Assembly (NCBI RefSeq): GCF_014267175.1
Contig: NZ_JACMTR010000002.1
Coordinates: forward strand, 2,629,501-2,693,500
Source: Pseudonocardia sp. C8
GTDB lineage: Bacteria; Actinomycetota; Actinomycetes; Mycobacteriales; Pseudonocardiaceae
Direction of reading: 5' to 3'
Length of the DNA stretch: 64,000 nucleotides
The number at the start of each line of letters is the position of its first letter. The first letter of the stretch is position 1. Shown here in pieces: positions 1 to 7,308 of this stretch. Below the pieces are notes generated by a model. The model ran no database searches. It was not told the origin of the DNA and saw only the letters and a list, made by a program, of their open reading frames with translations. A program made the translations under genes and the position numbers.

Positions 1-1105
1 TCACGCCGATGTTCGTGGAGAACAGCATGAGGAAGCCGGCGACGTAGAACGCCGTCGCGAACCACGGGGCGATCAGCGTGCCGAGCGCCTGGCCCTCGGC
101 CTGGATGAACGTGAGCTCGGATTCGAGCGTGGGATCCACCCCGACCGTGGAGAACACCAGCACGGCCAGCGAGACCAGCAGCAGCGCGCCGATGAACCAG
201 AACGTGAGGAGCTGCTCCTGGTTCGCGACCCGCCACCACTGCCGCCACCGCCGTTCGTTCTCCGGGGTGGGGGAGGCCATGAACCCCAGCGACGGCGCCG
301 CGACCTCCTGGCCGGTGACGGGGGAGACGATGTTGGGGATCCGCACGCCCATCCCCATGCCCTTGTCCCGGATGTAGTTGCTCTGGACGAGGTTGTTGGC
401 CCCGCCCGCACCGGCGAAGACGATGGCGCCGAACAGCGACGCCGCCCCGACCTGGCTGACGACGCCGGGGAGACCGGCCACCCCGTCCGGGATCTCGGTG
501 ACCACGGACGCCCAGGCGTCGCCCCGGGTCGCCACCACGATCGCCGCCACGACGAAGATCAGGATCAGGGCGACCATCGCGCCCTCGACCTTCTCCAGGG
601 TCTGGTAGATCACCGGCGACACCGTGATCGCGAGGCCGATCGACACGAGGAAGATCGTCGCGACGACGGGGACCGCCGAGTCGGAGAGGTCGAAGATGAA
701 GGTGAAGACGGTGGCCCCGCTGGAGGCCCAGCCCGGCCAGAGGTTCGGCAGGACGGCGCCCAGCACGAAGATCACACCCCACGGCAGCCACAGCCGGGAG
801 AACCCGGTCACCGCGGTCTCGCCGGTGACCAGGGTGTAGCGCTCGACCTCCATGTTGAGGAAGAACTGCAGCGTGATGCCCACGACGGCGAGCCAGATGA
901 TCCCCAGCCCGACCTGCGTCGTGAGGTACGGCCACAGGACCAGCTCACCCGAGCCGAGTGCGGTGGCCGTGAGGATGACGCTCGCGCCGAGGTAGCGGCG
1001 CAGTCCCTGGGGTTCCGGGAGGTCGGCGTACGGCACCGCCGGGAGGTGGCGGCTCGGGAGCTCGGTCGCCGTCGCGGCACCTGCGGACCGGCCGTCGTCG
1101 GCCAT
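1..1105 (-). CDS. Nramp-superfamily membrane transporter, atypical (C-terminus outside window)
   Basis: The visible 368 residues are mostly hydrophobic helices, and the ATG at 1105 opens a polar N-terminus of about 35 residues. The first helix (about 38-60) and the sixth-helix-like segment (about 225-245) follow the Nramp (APC-fold) pattern. However, the usual metal-binding motif DPGN in helix 1 is replaced by GSGELV (51-56), and the MPH motif of helix 6 is replaced by GAGGANN (232-238). In studied Nramps those residues bind Mn2+ or Fe2+, so metal transport cannot be assumed. The gene is transcribed away from the IclR/carboxylase cluster across a 148-base gap, which suggests it may import that pathway's substrate or a cofactor. 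I am confident of the superfamily but not of the substrate. The window edge cuts off the 3' end. Confidence 0.75.
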   Translation of the reverse strand, partial: MADDGRSAGAATATELPSRHLPAVPYADLPEPQGLRRYLGASVILTATALGSGELVLWPYLTTQVGLGIIWLAVVGITLQFFLNMEVERYTLVTGETAVTGFSRLWLPWGVIFVLGAVLPNLWPGWASSGATVFTFIFDLSDSAVPVVATIFLVSIGLAITVSPVIYQTLEKVEGAMVALILIFVVAAIVVATRGDAWASVVTEIPDGVAGLPGVVSQVGAASLFGAIVFAGAGGANNLVQSNYIRDKGMGMGVRIPNIVSPVTGQEVAAPSLGFMASPTPENERRWRQWWRVANQEQLLTFWFIGALLLVSLAVLVFSTVGVDPTLESELTFIQAEGQALGTLIAPWFATAFYVAGFLMLFSTNIGV

Positions 1106-1215
1106 CACGCCACCCCCGGCGTCGTTGCTCGGTGAAGGTGGCGTACAGGCTAACGCCGCCCGGCGGTCCGCGCCGGTTCTGCGCGGTTCGTGGGGCCGGT
1201 CGCGGCGCGCGCCCC

Positions 1216-1244
1216 TTGACAACGACATCCGCTGACAAGACTCT
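1216..1244 (+). promoter_or_regulatory. Possible promoter of the first iclR gene
   Basis: A perfect TTGACA at 1216-1221 is followed after 17 bases by GACTCT at 1239-1244, a weak -10. The ATG at 1254 lies just downstream. The string AAGACTCT recurs at 2842-2849 upstream of the aldolase gene. Inferred from sequence only. Confidence 0.3.
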
Positions 1245-1245
1245 C

Positions 1246-1262
1246 GTTCTGCCATGAAGAAC
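1246..1262. promoter_or_regulatory. Dyad overlapping the iclR start codon
   Basis: GTTCT (1246-1250) and AGAAC (1258-1262) form an inverted repeat with a 7-base centre that contains the ATG. It shares TTCTGC with the stronger palindrome at 2812-2826. It could be an autoregulatory IclR site, but the arms are short. Confidence 0.25.
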
Positions 1263-2021
1263 AAGCCGGCCTACGGGATCGACTCGGTCGACCATGCCCT
1301 GCACCTGGCGACGATCCTGCTGCAGGAGGGGTCACTGCGGATCACCGACGCCGCCGAGCGCCTCGGGGTGTCCCGCTCCACCGCGCACCGGTTGCTGGCG
1401 ATGCTGGTCTACCGCGACTTCGCCGAGCAGGACGACCGGCGCCGCTACGTCGCAGGCCCGCTACTGCGTCGCCCGACGGTTCCCGAACCGGTCGCCGATC
1501 TGCGCCGGATCGCGGTGCCGCACCTGCATGGCCTCACCGCCACCACCGGCGAGACCGCGAACCTGGTCGTCGTGCTCGGCGACCAGGCACGGTTCGTGGC
1601 CACGGTCGAGTGCGACCAGGTGCTGCGCGTCGGCGACCGGGAGGGCCGGACCCTGCCGGCACACCTGGTGTCCGCCGGACGGGCGGTGCTCGCCACCCGT
1701 ACCGAGGCCGCGGTGCGGGAGCTCTACGCCGGCTCGGCGGTGACCGACCCGGACGTGCTCCTGCGGGACCTGCGGCGGGTGCGGCGGCGCGGGTTCGCGG
1801 TGAACGACCAGCGCACCGAGACCGGGCTCATCGCGGTCGGCGCCGCGGTGCCCGGGACGGTGTCGGCAGGTCCCGGCCCGGCCGGTGTCTCGCTGGCGAT
1901 GCCGACCGTGCGCTACCGCCGCGACCGGCTCCCGGAGTGGGGGCGCGCCGTCGTCGCCACGGCCGAGCGGGTCGGCCGCGACCTGGACTGGGCGGCGTCG
2001 ATGCCCGGCGGCGCTCGGTAG
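1254..2021 (+). CDS. IclR-family transcriptional regulator (first of a tandem pair)
   Basis: The 255-residue product has the usual IclR length and order: an N-terminal winged helix-turn-helix (about 10-75, with the recognition segment SRSTAHRLLAML) and a C-terminal ligand-sensing domain (about 85-245). IclR proteins bind palindromes near catabolic operons and respond to a small pathway metabolite. The gene ends only nine bases before a second iclR gene. The pair is divergent from the Nramp-like transporter and upstream of the aldolase/carboxylase genes, so a pathway-specific role is likely. The ATG at 1254 was chosen because the HTH begins within 25 residues of it. Whether it activates or represses cannot be read from the sequence. 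Confidence 0.88.
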   Translation: MKNKPAYGIDSVDHALHLATILLQEGSLRITDAAERLGVSRSTAHRLLAMLVYRDFAEQDDRRRYVAGPLLRRPTVPEPVADLRRIAVPHLHGLTATTGETANLVVVLGDQARFVATVECDQVLRVGDREGRTLPAHLVSAGRAVLATRTEAAVRELYAGSAVTDPDVLLRDLRRVRRRGFAVNDQRTETGLIAVGAAVPGTVSAGPGPAGVSLAMPTVRYRRDRLPEWGRAVVATAERVGRDLDWAASMPGGAR

Positions 2022-2024
2022 GCT
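2019..2024 (+). promoter_or_regulatory. -10 box of a leaderless transcript (second iclR)
   Basis: TAGGCT lies six bases before the ATG at 2031 and overlaps the stop codon of the first iclR gene. The spacing puts the transcription start at or beside the start codon. No Shine-Dalgarno sequence precedes this ATG. Confidence 0.45.
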
Positions 2025-2030
2025 GGTCCG

Positions 2031-2810
2031 ATGTCCGGAAGCCCCGCCGGGCCACCCGCCCCGCAGTACCCGATCGAGTCGGTCGACCGCACCCTGCAGG
2101 TGCTCACCCAGCTCGCCGACCGGCGGGAGCTGAAGCTCTCCGAGGTGCGCGCGCACCTGGGCGTCGGGCAGTCGACGGCCCACCGGCTGATGGCGATGCT
2201 GGTCTACCGCGGCTTCGCGGTGCAGGACCCGGACACCCGGGCCTACCGCCCCGGCCCGGCGCTGTTCGGCATCGCGGCGGCCGCCGCCGACTCCTTCGAC
2301 GTCGCCCGGGCCGTCCGCCCCGTGCTGGAGCGGCTCGCCGAGGAGACCGGCGAGACCGTGCACCTCGGGGTGCTGTCCGGGACCGCGGTGCGCTACCTCG
2401 ACGTCGTCGAGTCGCCGGCGGCGCTGCGGGTGACCGGCCGGGTCGGCCGGCTGACCCCGGCGCACGCGACGAGCCTGGGCAAGGCCATGCTCGCCACCTA
2501 CGACGACGACCGGGTCCGGGAGCTCTACGCCGGCCGCGAGCTGCGGGCTCAGACCCCGGCGACGATCGTCGACCTCGACCGCCTGCTGGCCGAGCTGGGA
2601 CGGACCCGCGCGCGGGGCTGGGCCCGCAACCGCGGCGAGATGGAGCCCGGCGTCTGCTCGGTCGGGGTCGGGACCGAGGTCGCCGCGCTCGGCCTGCGCT
2701 GCGGGCTCAGCGTCGCGACGCCGGCGGTCCGGTCGACCCCCGCGGTGGAACGGGCGCACGCCGGGCTGCTCGGCGCCGCCGTCGCCCGGCTGTCCGGGAT
2801 CCTCGCCTAG
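2031..2810 (+). CDS. IclR-family transcriptional regulator (second of a tandem pair)
   Basis: This 259-residue IclR protein is clearly a paralogue of its upstream neighbour. Both share an opening IDSVD/IESVD segment and a near-identical HTH (GQSTAHRLMAMLVYRGF, compared with RSTAHRLLAMLVYRDF). It also has a C-terminal effector domain with the family's HATSLGKAMLA segment. It appears to carry its own promoter, because a TAGGCT box lies six bases before the ATG. The gene ends 92 bases before the aldolase gene, and that gap contains a perfect palindrome that could be its operator. The two regulators may read different inducers or form heteromers. That is inference. Confidence 0.88.
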   Translation: MSGSPAGPPAPQYPIESVDRTLQVLTQLADRRELKLSEVRAHLGVGQSTAHRLMAMLVYRGFAVQDPDTRAYRPGPALFGIAAAAADSFDVARAVRPVLERLAEETGETVHLGVLSGTAVRYLDVVESPAALRVTGRVGRLTPAHATSLGKAMLATYDDDRVRELYAGRELRAQTPATIVDLDRLLAELGRTRARGWARNRGEMEPGVCSVGVGTEVAALGLRCGLSVATPAVRSTPAVERAHAGLLGAAVARLSGILA

Positions 2811-2811
2811 T

Positions 2812-2826
2812 TTCTGCTGAGCAGAA
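2812..2826. promoter_or_regulatory. Perfect palindrome, candidate IclR operator
   Basis: TTCTGCT-G-AGCAGAA is a perfect 7-1-7 palindrome, placed two bases after the second iclR stop and about 75 bases before the aldolase start. Its AT-rich arms stand out from the surrounding DNA. IclR proteins usually bind palindromes of about this size, so it is a good candidate operator for the catabolic operon. Confidence 0.5.
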
Positions 2827-2902
2827 CAGAAAGTCTCGACCGAAGACTCTGACGGCTCGTACTCTCGCCGCGTCATCCCGCCGGAGAGAGGACACGTCAC
2901 CG

Positions 2903-3586
2903 ATGACGGAAGACGTCCGCACGCTGGTCGCCACCGCCTCCCGCGTGCTCGCGAGCCAGGGCCAGGACGACCTGATCTGGGGTCACGCCTCGGCCCGCGA
3001 CGACCAGGGAATCTGGATCAAGTCGGCCGAGTGGGGCCTCGGCGAGGTCACCCCCGAACGCGTCCACCTGGTCGACCCCGCCGGGACGGTGCTGGCAGGT
3101 GACGGCGCCCGGCACAGCGAGTACCCGATCCACACCGAGATCCTCGCCGCCCGGCCGGACGCCGGTGCCGTCGTCCACACCCACCCACCGCATGCCGTCG
3201 CGCTGGCCGCGACCGGGCAGCCGCTACGGCCCGTCAGCCACGCTGCGACGATGTTCGTCCCGCCCGCGGTGCCCCGCTTCACCGCGACCGCCGACCTGAT
3301 CCTCACCCCGGAGCTCGGCAAGCAGGTCGCCGCCGAGCTCGGTGAGGCGGACGCGCTGTTCCTGGTCCACCACGGGATCGTCACGGTCGGGCCCGACCTG
3401 CCCACCGCCGTCGTCCGCGCCGTCGTGCTGGAGCGGGCCTGCCATCAGCAGATGCTCACCCACGCCTTCGGCGGCTGGCCGGGCTGGTCGGACGCCGCCG
3501 AGGCCGCCGACAAGCGCGCCCACATCTACCCCCCGCGTGCCGTGCACGCCGTCTGGGACCACCTCGTCCGCCGGCTGCCCGCATGA
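2903..3586 (+). CDS. Class II aldolase/adducin-family protein
   Basis: The 227-residue product has the class II aldolase fold. Metal ligands are visible as HTH (H92, H94) in VVHTHPP and a later H156-H157 pair in LVHHG, with E79 in HTEI as the likely catalytic acid. The family includes zinc-dependent aldolases, decarboxylases and sugar-phosphate epimerases acting on hydroxy-keto compounds. The ATG at 2903 follows GAGAGAG. It is the first gene of a same-strand run ending at 12310, and the aldehyde dehydrogenase starts 31 bases after it. An aldolase followed by an aldehyde dehydrogenase fits cleavage to an aldehyde that is then oxidised. The substrate is unknown. Confidence 0.82.
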   Translation: MTEDVRTLVATASRVLASQGQDDLIWGHASARDDQGIWIKSAEWGLGEVTPERVHLVDPAGTVLAGDGARHSEYPIHTEILAARPDAGAVVHTHPPHAVALAATGQPLRPVSHAATMFVPPAVPRFTATADLILTPELGKQVAAELGEADALFLVHHGIVTVGPDLPTAVVRAVVLERACHQQMLTHAFGGWPGWSDAAEAADKRAHIYPPRAVHAVWDHLVRRLPA

Positions 3587-3617
3587 GCACCGACCGGCCC
3601 CCGGAAGGAGACCCGTC

Positions 3618-5096
3618 ATGACCGAGGTGGCCACCCACCCGCTCCCGCCGCAGGTCGCCGCACTGCTCGACCGTGACTGGCCGATGCTCGTCGGCGGCGC
3701 CCTCGCCGCGGCCCGCAGCGGGGCGACCTACACCCGGACCAGCCCGTACACCGAGACCGCCATCGCCGAGGTCCCGGACGGCGACGCCGCCGACGTCGAC
3801 GCCGCGGTGCAGGCCGCGCACGCCGCGCGCGCCGGCTGGCGGGCCACCCCGCCGGCCGAGCGGGCCCGGCTGGTGTGCGCGCTGGCCGACGCGATCGAGG
3901 CGCACGGCGAGGAGCTCGCGCTGCTCGACACCGCCGACGCCGGCTCGCCGATCTCGAACTCCCGCGCGGACGTCGCGGCCGGCGTCGCGAGCCTGCGGAT
4001 GTTCGCCGGGCAGGTGCTCGAGCTGAAGGGCAGCACCATCCCGGGCCCCGGCGGCCTGCACGTCACGGTGCGCGAGCCGGTCGGCGTCGTCGCCCGGATC
4101 GTGCCCTACAACCACCCGCTGATGTTCGCCTGCAAGGTCGCGGCACCGCTGGTGGCGGGCAATCCGACGATCCTCAAGCCGCCGGAGGTCGCGCCGCTGT
4201 CCGCGATGCGGATGGCCGAGCTGGCCGCCGGGATCTTCCCGCCCGGCGTGCTCTCGGTCGTGGTCGGCGACGGCCCCACGGTGCCGGACGCCCTGGTCCG
4301 GCACGAGCTGGTGCGCCGGATCGGGTTCATCGGCTCCGAGGCCACCGGGCGGGCCATCCAACGGGCGGCCGCGGAGACCGGGGTCAAGGACGTCACGCTC
4401 GAGCTCGGCGGCAAGAACGCGATGGTGGTGTTCGCCGACGCCGACCTGGACGCCGCTGCCGACGGCGCCGTCGCCGGCATGAACTTCACCTGGTCCGGCC
4501 AGTCCTGCGGCTCGAACTCCCGGCTGCTCGTCCAGCACGAGGTACACGACGAGCTGGTCCGGCGGGTCGTGGAGCGGATCGAGCGGCGCCGGATCGGCGA
4601 CCCGTTCGACGAGGCCACCGAGCAGGGCACGATGATCAACCGCGCCCAGTACGAGAAATCGCTGTCCTACATCGACATCGCCCGCGCGGGCGGGGCGCAG
4701 GTCGTCACCGGCGGCGGGCGCCCGCCCGGGCAGGACCGCGGCCTGTTCGTCGCGCCGACCGTCTTCACCGGGGTCGCACCGGACTCCCGGATCGCGCAGG
4801 AGGAGGTCTTCGGCCCGCTGCTGTCGGTGATCGGCTTCGACGGCGAGGCGGAGGCCGTCGAGATCGCCAACGGCGTCCGCTACGGGCTGACCGCGAGCGT
4901 CTGGACCCGGGACGTGAGCCGCGCGCACCGTGTCGTCGACGCCCTCGAGGCCGGCTTCACGTGGATCAACGGTTCGTCCCGGCACTTCCCGAACGTGCCG
5001 TTCGGCGGCATGAAGGGCTCCGGGATCGGCCGCGAGGAGAGCCTCGAGGAGCTGCTCGGCTACACGGAGCTGAAGGCCGTCAACGTCATGTACTGA
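3618..5096 (+). CDS. Aldehyde dehydrogenase, NAD(P)-dependent
   Basis: The 492-residue protein has the normal length for the soluble aldehyde dehydrogenase superfamily, which oxidises aldehydes to acids. The catalytic nucleophile is C297 in the segment GQSCGSNSRL and the general base is E262 in LELGGKN. The ATG at 3618 is preceded by GGAAGGAG, a strong ribosome binding site. Context (aldolase upstream, HyuA/HyuB-type carboxylase downstream) suggests it oxidises an aldehyde made in the same pathway. The stop codon lies inside a tandemly duplicated 32-base element. Family is certain; substrate is not. Confidence 0.93.
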   Translation: MTEVATHPLPPQVAALLDRDWPMLVGGALAAARSGATYTRTSPYTETAIAEVPDGDAADVDAAVQAAHAARAGWRATPPAERARLVCALADAIEAHGEELALLDTADAGSPISNSRADVAAGVASLRMFAGQVLELKGSTIPGPGGLHVTVREPVGVVARIVPYNHPLMFACKVAAPLVAGNPTILKPPEVAPLSAMRMAELAAGIFPPGVLSVVVGDGPTVPDALVRHELVRRIGFIGSEATGRAIQRAAAETGVKDVTLELGGKNAMVVFADADLDAAADGAVAGMNFTWSGQSCGSNSRLLVQHEVHDELVRRVVERIERRRIGDPFDEATEQGTMINRAQYEKSLSYIDIARAGGAQVVTGGGRPPGQDRGLFVAPTVFTGVAPDSRIAQEEVFGPLLSVIGFDGEAEAVEIANGVRYGLTASVWTRDVSRAHRVVDALEAGFTWINGSSRHFPNVPFGGMKGSGIGREESLEELLGYTELKAVNVMY

Positions 5097-5156
5097 GCAC
5101 GGAGCCTGCGGAGCTGCGCATCGGTACTGAGCACGGAGCCTGCGGAGCTGCGCATC
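5091..5156 (+). repeat. Tandem 32-base direct repeat overlapping the ALDH stop codon
   Basis: A 32-base unit beginning TACTGAGCACGGAGCCTGCG occurs at 5091-5122 and again, unchanged, at 5125-5156 (period 34). The first copy contains the last codon and stop of the aldehyde dehydrogenase. A relaxed relative with the core GGAGC(T/C)TGCGGA starts at the stop codon of the GH65 gene (37893). This suggests a dispersed element that sits at gene 3' ends. Confidence 0.7.
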
Positions 5157-5196
5157 CGAACTGACCGGTGCCGTCCGGCACCGAGAGGAGCGAACC

Positions 5197-7308
5197 ATGC
5201 CGTACGTCATCGGCATCGACACCGGCGGCACCTTCACCGATGCCTTCGCCGCGGACCAGCACAACCGGCTCGCCGCCGCCAAGACCCCGTCCACCCCGCC
5301 CGACTTCGCCGAGGGCTTCCTGAACGCCGTCGACGGCCTGGCCGACGAGCTCGGCCTGGGTGTGGCCGAGCTGCTCGCCGACACCGACTACATCGTGCAC
5401 GGCACCACCTCCACGTTGAACTCCCTGGTCACCGGGGACGTCGCCGACGTCGGGTTCCTGACCACCCGCGGGCACGCCGACTCGATCAGCATCATGAACC
5501 TGGAGGGCCGCTACGCCGGGCTCGGCGCCGACGAGGTGCAGCAGATGGCCCGCACCGGCAAGCCGGCCGGGCTGGTCCCGCGCCACCGGATCGTCGAGAT
5601 CGACGAGCGGATCGACCACAAGGGCGCCGTGATCGTGCCGCTGGACGAGGCGGGCGTGCGGGCCGCGGTCCGCGAGCTGGTCGCCGACGGCATCGAGGCG
5701 ATCGCGGTGTCGCTGCTGTGGTCGTTCCGGAACCCGGCCCACGAGCAGCGGATCCGCGAGCTGATCGCCGAGGAGGCGCCGGGCCTCTACGTCGCGCTGT
5801 CCAGCGAGGTCTCGCCGCGGATCCGGGAGTACGCCCGCAGCGTCACCACGATCATGAACACCCAGGTCGGCCCCCGGCTGGGCGGCTACCTGCGCCCGCT
5901 GGAGGCCCGGCTGCGCGAGCGCGGGTTCACCGGGGCACTGCTGGTCATGCAGGGCTCCGGAGGCTGCGTCAGCGCCGCCGACGCCCCTTCCCGGGCGATC
6001 ACCACGATCGGGTCGGTGCTCACCGGCGGCGTCGTCGGCTGCACCCGGATGGCCGCCACCCTGGGCACCGACAAGGTGATCTCCACGGACATGGGCGGCA
6101 CCACGTTCCTGGTCGGGCTGGTCGTCGACGGCAGCCCGGTGACCACCACGTCGACGGTGCTCAACCAGTACGCGATCAGCTCACCCACGGTCGACGTGCA
6201 CACCATCGGCGCCGGCGGCGGTGCGATCGCCTGGGTGGACCCGGCCGGCAACCTCAAGGTCGGGCCCCGCAGCGCGGGCGCCCGGCCCGGCCCCGCCTGC
6301 TACGGGGAGGGCGGCTGGGAACCCACCGTCACCGACGCCGACCTGGTGCTCGGCATCGTCAACCCGGACAACTTCCTGGGCGGGCGCAAGAAGCTCGACG
6401 TCGACGCCGCCCGGGACGCGATCGACAAGGTCGTCGCCACCCCGCTCGGGATGGGCGTCGACGACGCCGCGGCCGCGATCTACGCGATCCAGAACGCGCA
6501 GACCGCCGACCTCGTCCGCAAGGTCGTCGTCAACTCCGGGCACGACCCCCGCGCGTTCACCCTGTACGCCTTCGGCGGGGCCGGGCCGATGCACTGCGCG
6601 AGCTACTCGGCCGATCTCGGCATCCGGGAGGTCGTGGTCCCGCTCGGCTCCACCGCCGCGGTGTTCTCGGCGTACGGCCTGGCCGCGTCGGACATCGTGC
6701 TCACCGCGGAGCGCTCCCAGCCGGCCCCGATGCCGGTCGACGCGGGCACGGTGAACGCGGTATTCGCGGAGCTGGAGGCCGAGCTCGCCGCCCGGCTCGC
6801 CGACCAGGACCTGCGCTTCTCCGGCACCCGCTACGAACGCGAGGCCGACCTGCGCTACACGATGCAGCTGGCCGAGGTCTCCACGCCGGTGGCCGCCGGG
6901 ACCCTCACGGCCGACGACGTCGAACGGCTCGGCCGGGACTTCGAGGCGCGTTACGAGTCGCTGTACGGCGCCGGCACCGGCTTCCCGGACGCCGGCCTGC
7001 AGCTGATCACCTACCGGGTGCGGGCGGTCGGCACCCTGCCGATCGCTCCCGAGCTGCCCGACCACGCCGTGGCCGCGGCCGGCCCGGAGCCCGGCGGGCA
7101 CCGCGAGGTCTTCCTCGACGCCCGCACCGGCCGCGAGACCGCGGCGATCTTCGACTACCGCGCCCTGTGCACCGGTCACCGGATCACCGGCCCGGCCGTC
7201 GTGGAGGCGCCCACCACCACGGTGGCGCTGCCCGCGGGCACCGCGGCCACCGTCGACCGGCTCGGCAACCTCGTCGTCCGGTACACCGACACCGAGGAGG
7301 TCTCCTGA
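5197..7308 (+). CDS. Hydantoinase A / acetone carboxylase beta-type ATP-binding subunit
   Basis: This 703-residue protein belongs to the hydantoinase/oxoprolinase A family, which includes N-methylhydantoinase A, 5-oxoprolinase and the ATP-using subunits of acetone and acetophenone carboxylases. It has the N-terminal ATPase phosphate loop GIDTGGTFTD (about 5-14) and a second actin-like loop STDMGGTT (about 297-304). Family members use ATP to phosphorylate an amide or enol-like substrate. GAGAGGAG precedes the ATG at 5197. The stop overlaps the start of the B subunit (TGATG), implying coupled translation and equal subunit amounts. The additional small cysteine protein downstream favours a carboxylase over a simple hydantoinase, but this remains an inference. 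Confidence 0.87.
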   Translation: MPYVIGIDTGGTFTDAFAADQHNRLAAAKTPSTPPDFAEGFLNAVDGLADELGLGVAELLADTDYIVHGTTSTLNSLVTGDVADVGFLTTRGHADSISIMNLEGRYAGLGADEVQQMARTGKPAGLVPRHRIVEIDERIDHKGAVIVPLDEAGVRAAVRELVADGIEAIAVSLLWSFRNPAHEQRIRELIAEEAPGLYVALSSEVSPRIREYARSVTTIMNTQVGPRLGGYLRPLEARLRERGFTGALLVMQGSGGCVSAADAPSRAITTIGSVLTGGVVGCTRMAATLGTDKVISTDMGGTTFLVGLVVDGSPVTTTSTVLNQYAISSPTVDVHTIGAGGGAIAWVDPAGNLKVGPRSAGARPGPACYGEGGWEPTVTDADLVLGIVNPDNFLGGRKKLDVDAARDAIDKVVATPLGMGVDDAAAAIYAIQNAQTADLVRKVVVNSGHDPRAFTLYAFGGAGPMHCASYSADLGIREVVVPLGSTAAVFSAYGLAASDIVLTAERSQPAPMPVDAGTVNAVFAELEAELAARLADQDLRFSGTRYEREADLRYTMQLAEVSTPVAAGTLTADDVERLGRDFEARYESLYGAGTGFPDAGLQLITYRVRAVGTLPIAPELPDHAVAAAGPEPGGHREVFLDARTGRETAAIFDYRALCTGHRITGPAVVEAPTTTVALPAGTAATVDRLGNLVVRYTDTEEVS

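Noticed and set aside
3456..5384. Very long open frame on the minus strand opposite the aldehyde dehydrogenase (and similar ones opposite the GGDEF-EAL, helicase, GH65 and gcvP genes)
   Set aside because: Stop codons are rare on all frames in DNA this GC-rich. The products are Arg/Gly/Pro-rich or Val/His-rich with no domains, while the sense genes have clear motifs.
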